DNA of 7,090 nucleotides, from assembly GCA_002348545.1 (NCBI GenBank), contig DEBM01000053.1, positions 1-7,090 of the forward strand, given 5' to 3'. The notes under the pieces are model-generated. The model saw only the letters and a program-made list of their open reading frames with translations. It was not told the origin of the DNA and searched no databases. This stretch comes from Balneolaceae bacterium UBA2956. Lineage in GTDB: Bacteria > Bacteroidota > Rhodothermia > Balneolales > Balneolaceae. Position numbers and translations under genes: made by a program. This document shows, one piece after another, positions 6,122 through 7,090 of the stretch (position 1 is the first letter of the stretch; each line of letters begins with the position of its first letter).

Positions 6122-6802
6122 TTAGGGCTGTAAAATCACATGTATCTGGCTTGGGTTTTCAATGTCTGCTATGTATAATATGGGTGATTCTGCTTTTGAT
6201 CCATGTCCCCTTCCTGCTACGACCTGATAAACAAAATGACCATCCTGGAAAGGGCTGCCGACAGGCCCTGTAGGAAATAATGTCTCCCACTCAAGCTTTC
6301 CAGCGGTCTCTCCGGGAGGACAGACATTACACGGTCCAACCTCATCTTTGTCATCAGGTGCAAGATTCGCTCCTGCTGGTTTTGGATAGTCATAATTGCT
6401 AACACCAAATACTGATACCCAGTCGTATCCATTTACCGAGCCAAAATATGTAAAATCAGCAGGATTCACGAGATTGCCGTCATTATCGTATACGTCAATA
6501 ATATCATCCAGGACATCTTGGTTATTGGAATGCCCACCAACTGGAAGGTTATATTTATCTTGACCTGGGAATCTTCCCCTGCCTTCTTTGATTGCTGTCT
6601 CCTGATAAAAATTGGCTGCCTGTCTGGCTAATTTATCGAGCTCTGTTCTAGATTTAGCGATCCTTGTATTTTCACCCATTTGAGATAATTTGGGAGCAGC
6701 AGTAGCAGCGAGTATAGCCATCAAACCTATCGTAACAGCAAACTCCATTAGGGAGTTGCCGCTTTTTTTATTCAGGATTTTTGATAGCTTCTTATTTTTC
6801 AT
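6122..6802 (-). CDS. Non-canonical prepilin-like protein, first of a tandem pair
   Basis: I do not recognise a named family. The protein has 226 residues. The leader MKNKKLSKILNKKSG precedes NSLMEFAVTIGLMAILAATAAPKLS, a prepilin-type hydrophobic helix with Glu at mature position 5 but Asn at position 1, where pilins normally have Phe or Met. The amphipathic part runs to ANFYQETA. Then come GRGRFPGQ-KYN (about 74-85), an acidic variable centre, a CNVC pair (Cys 158 and 161), SPFQDGH-VY (about 183-192), AGRGHGS and a terminal LQP, all but the CNVC pair shared with the 240-residue neighbour. The SPFQDGH-x-x-Y segment sits where GspG-type subunits have their D-P-W/F-G-x-P-Y turn, which is only an analogy. 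The Shine-Dalgarno is weak. Transcription probably starts about 45 nt upstream from a sigma-54 promoter. It is likely an exported fibre subunit; whether it joins the same filament as the classic pilins is open. Confidence 0.75.
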   Translation of the reverse strand: MKNKKLSKILNKKSGNSLMEFAVTIGLMAILAATAAPKLSQMGENTRIAKSRTELDKLARQAANFYQETAIKEGRGRFPGQDKYNLPVGGHSNNQDVLDDIIDVYDNDGNLVNPADFTYFGSVNGYDWVSVFGVSNYDYPKPAGANLAPDDKDEVGPCNVCPPGETAGKLEWETLFPTGPVGSPFQDGHFVYQVVAGRGHGSKAESPILYIADIENPSQIHVILQP

Positions 6803-6857
6803 AAAGCATAAGTCAACCGGTTTAATTTTGTAGTGTAAAAGTATACATAATTATATG

Positions 6858-6874
6858 AGCAAAATATATGCCAA
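6858..6874 (-). promoter_or_regulatory. Sigma-54 (-24/-12) promoter for the 226-residue prepilin
   Basis: The minus strand reads TTGGCATATATTTTGCT, with TTGGCA and TTGCT at sigma-54 spacing (GG at 6872-6871, GC at 6860-6859, 12 bases apart). The predicted start is near 6847, about 45 nt before the ATG at 6802. It shares 13 of 17 bases with the site at 5908-5924, including every base of both conserved blocks. The sequence between it and the upstream terminator is AT-rich with no gene, as expected for an activator-dependent control region. Confidence 0.8.
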
Positions 6875-6936
6875 CCTACGATATAATTGAAAAAAGTAAT
6901 CTAGTATTAGCGATAGTCAAATAATTAATTCAATTC

Positions 6937-6955
6937 TAACTATATTAAATAGTTA
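6937..6955. promoter_or_regulatory. Inverted repeat, candidate activator (enhancer) site upstream of the sigma-54 promoter
   Basis: A perfect 7-bp dyad, TAACTAT-ATTAA-ATAGTTA, is centred near 6946, about 99 bp upstream of the start predicted from the promoter at 6858-6874. Sigma-54 activators usually bind dyads roughly 80-150 bp upstream, so the position fits. AT-rich dyads also arise by chance and no second copy is seen before the other promoter, so this is only a candidate. Confidence 0.35.
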
Positions 6956-6980
6956 CAACTGTACCAACATGATACATAAT

Positions 6981-7008
6981 AAAAAACCCCGCATTAGCGG
7001 GGCTTTTT
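6981..7008. terminator. Rho-independent terminator at the right boundary of the pilin locus
   Basis: CCCCGC (6987-6992) and GCGGGG (6997-7002) pair around a 4-base loop, ATTA, and are flanked by A-rich and T-rich runs, so it can act on either strand. On the minus strand the hairpin is followed by TTTTTTATT. It probably ends a minus-strand gene lying beyond the right edge, insulating the sigma-54 promoter from it. Confidence 0.85.
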
Positions 7009-7056
7009 ACTATCAACGGGTTACGATACCCATTTGTGATCTATTTTTTTAGCTTT

Positions 7057-7090
7057 TTACGGCTCGAGTACGCTGTTAAAGTCTACTGCG
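7057..7090 (-). CDS. Possible C-terminal tail of an upstream gene (runs off right edge)
   Basis: One minus-strand frame enters from the edge and reads AVDFNSVLEP before a TAA at 7057-7059. The other two minus-strand frames stop within the first few codons. It lies about 50 bp before the terminator at 6981-7008, the expected place for a gene end. Eleven codons are too few to identify a product or even prove coding. Confidence 0.3.
   Translation of the reverse strand, partial: AVDFNSVLEP

Noticed and set aside
6217..6432. Minus-strand alternative frame of 71 codons inside the 226-residue prepilin gene
   Set aside because: It is an out-of-frame shadow; the host frame matches its paralogue through this whole region.
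1..7090. CRISPR arrays, insertion sequences, tRNA or rRNA genes
   Set aside because: No regularly spaced repeats, transposase-like proteins, terminal inverted repeats or structured RNA motifs were seen on either strand.

Overview
This window is a minus-strand locus encoding type IV pilin-like and pseudopilin-like subunits. It lies between the tail of an unidentified gene at the right edge (about 7057-7090) and the first 159 codons of a sugar-phosphate nucleotidyltransferase-like gene running off the left edge (479 down to 1). The DNA is moderately AT-rich, many genes carry Shine-Dalgarno-like sites, and two promoters look sigma-54 dependent, so it is bacterial. The nucleotidyltransferase style and the unusual paired prepilins fit an environmental or marine lineage, possibly the FCB group/Marinimicrobia, but this is an impression and not a demonstration. 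A proteobacterial MSHA-like origin is not excluded.

Reading along the minus strand from right to left, a bidirectional-looking terminator (6981-7008) closes the upstream gene. A sigma-54 type promoter (6858-6874), with a 19-bp dyad about 100 bp upstream of its predicted start, then leads into a 226-residue prepilin-like protein. After a 250-bp gap carrying a second, nearly identical sigma-54 type promoter (5908-5924) comes a 240-residue paralogue of that protein. Next is a classic 146-residue type IV pilin with the strongest ribosome binding site in the window. A strong intrinsic terminator (4570-4601) separates this part from what follows.

Beyond the terminator is a compact run of five minor-pilin genes: a second PilE/GspG-like subunit (160 aa), then GspH/FimT-like, GspI/MshD-like, GspJ/MshO-like and GspK/PilX/MshP-like proteins. 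Two junctions are TAATG stop/start overlaps and one has only a 2-base gap. The last protein (630 aa) is far longer than ordinary PilX/GspK proteins because a LamG/concanavalin A-like domain of about 230 residues sits inside a beta-rich pilin ectodomain.

The inferred picture is a pilus or pseudopilus with one or more abundant subunits expressed from sigma-54 promoters. A low-abundance G-H-I-J-K style initiation/tip complex would be expressed by readthrough past the terminator or from an unseen promoter, with the LamG-bearing subunit as probable tip adhesin. No secretin, ATPase, platform protein or prepilin peptidase gene lies in the window, so assembly must rely on genes elsewhere. The most novel elements are the pair of non-canonical prepilins, which share GRGRFPGQ, SPFQDGH and C-terminal LQP motifs, and their matching sigma-54 promoters.
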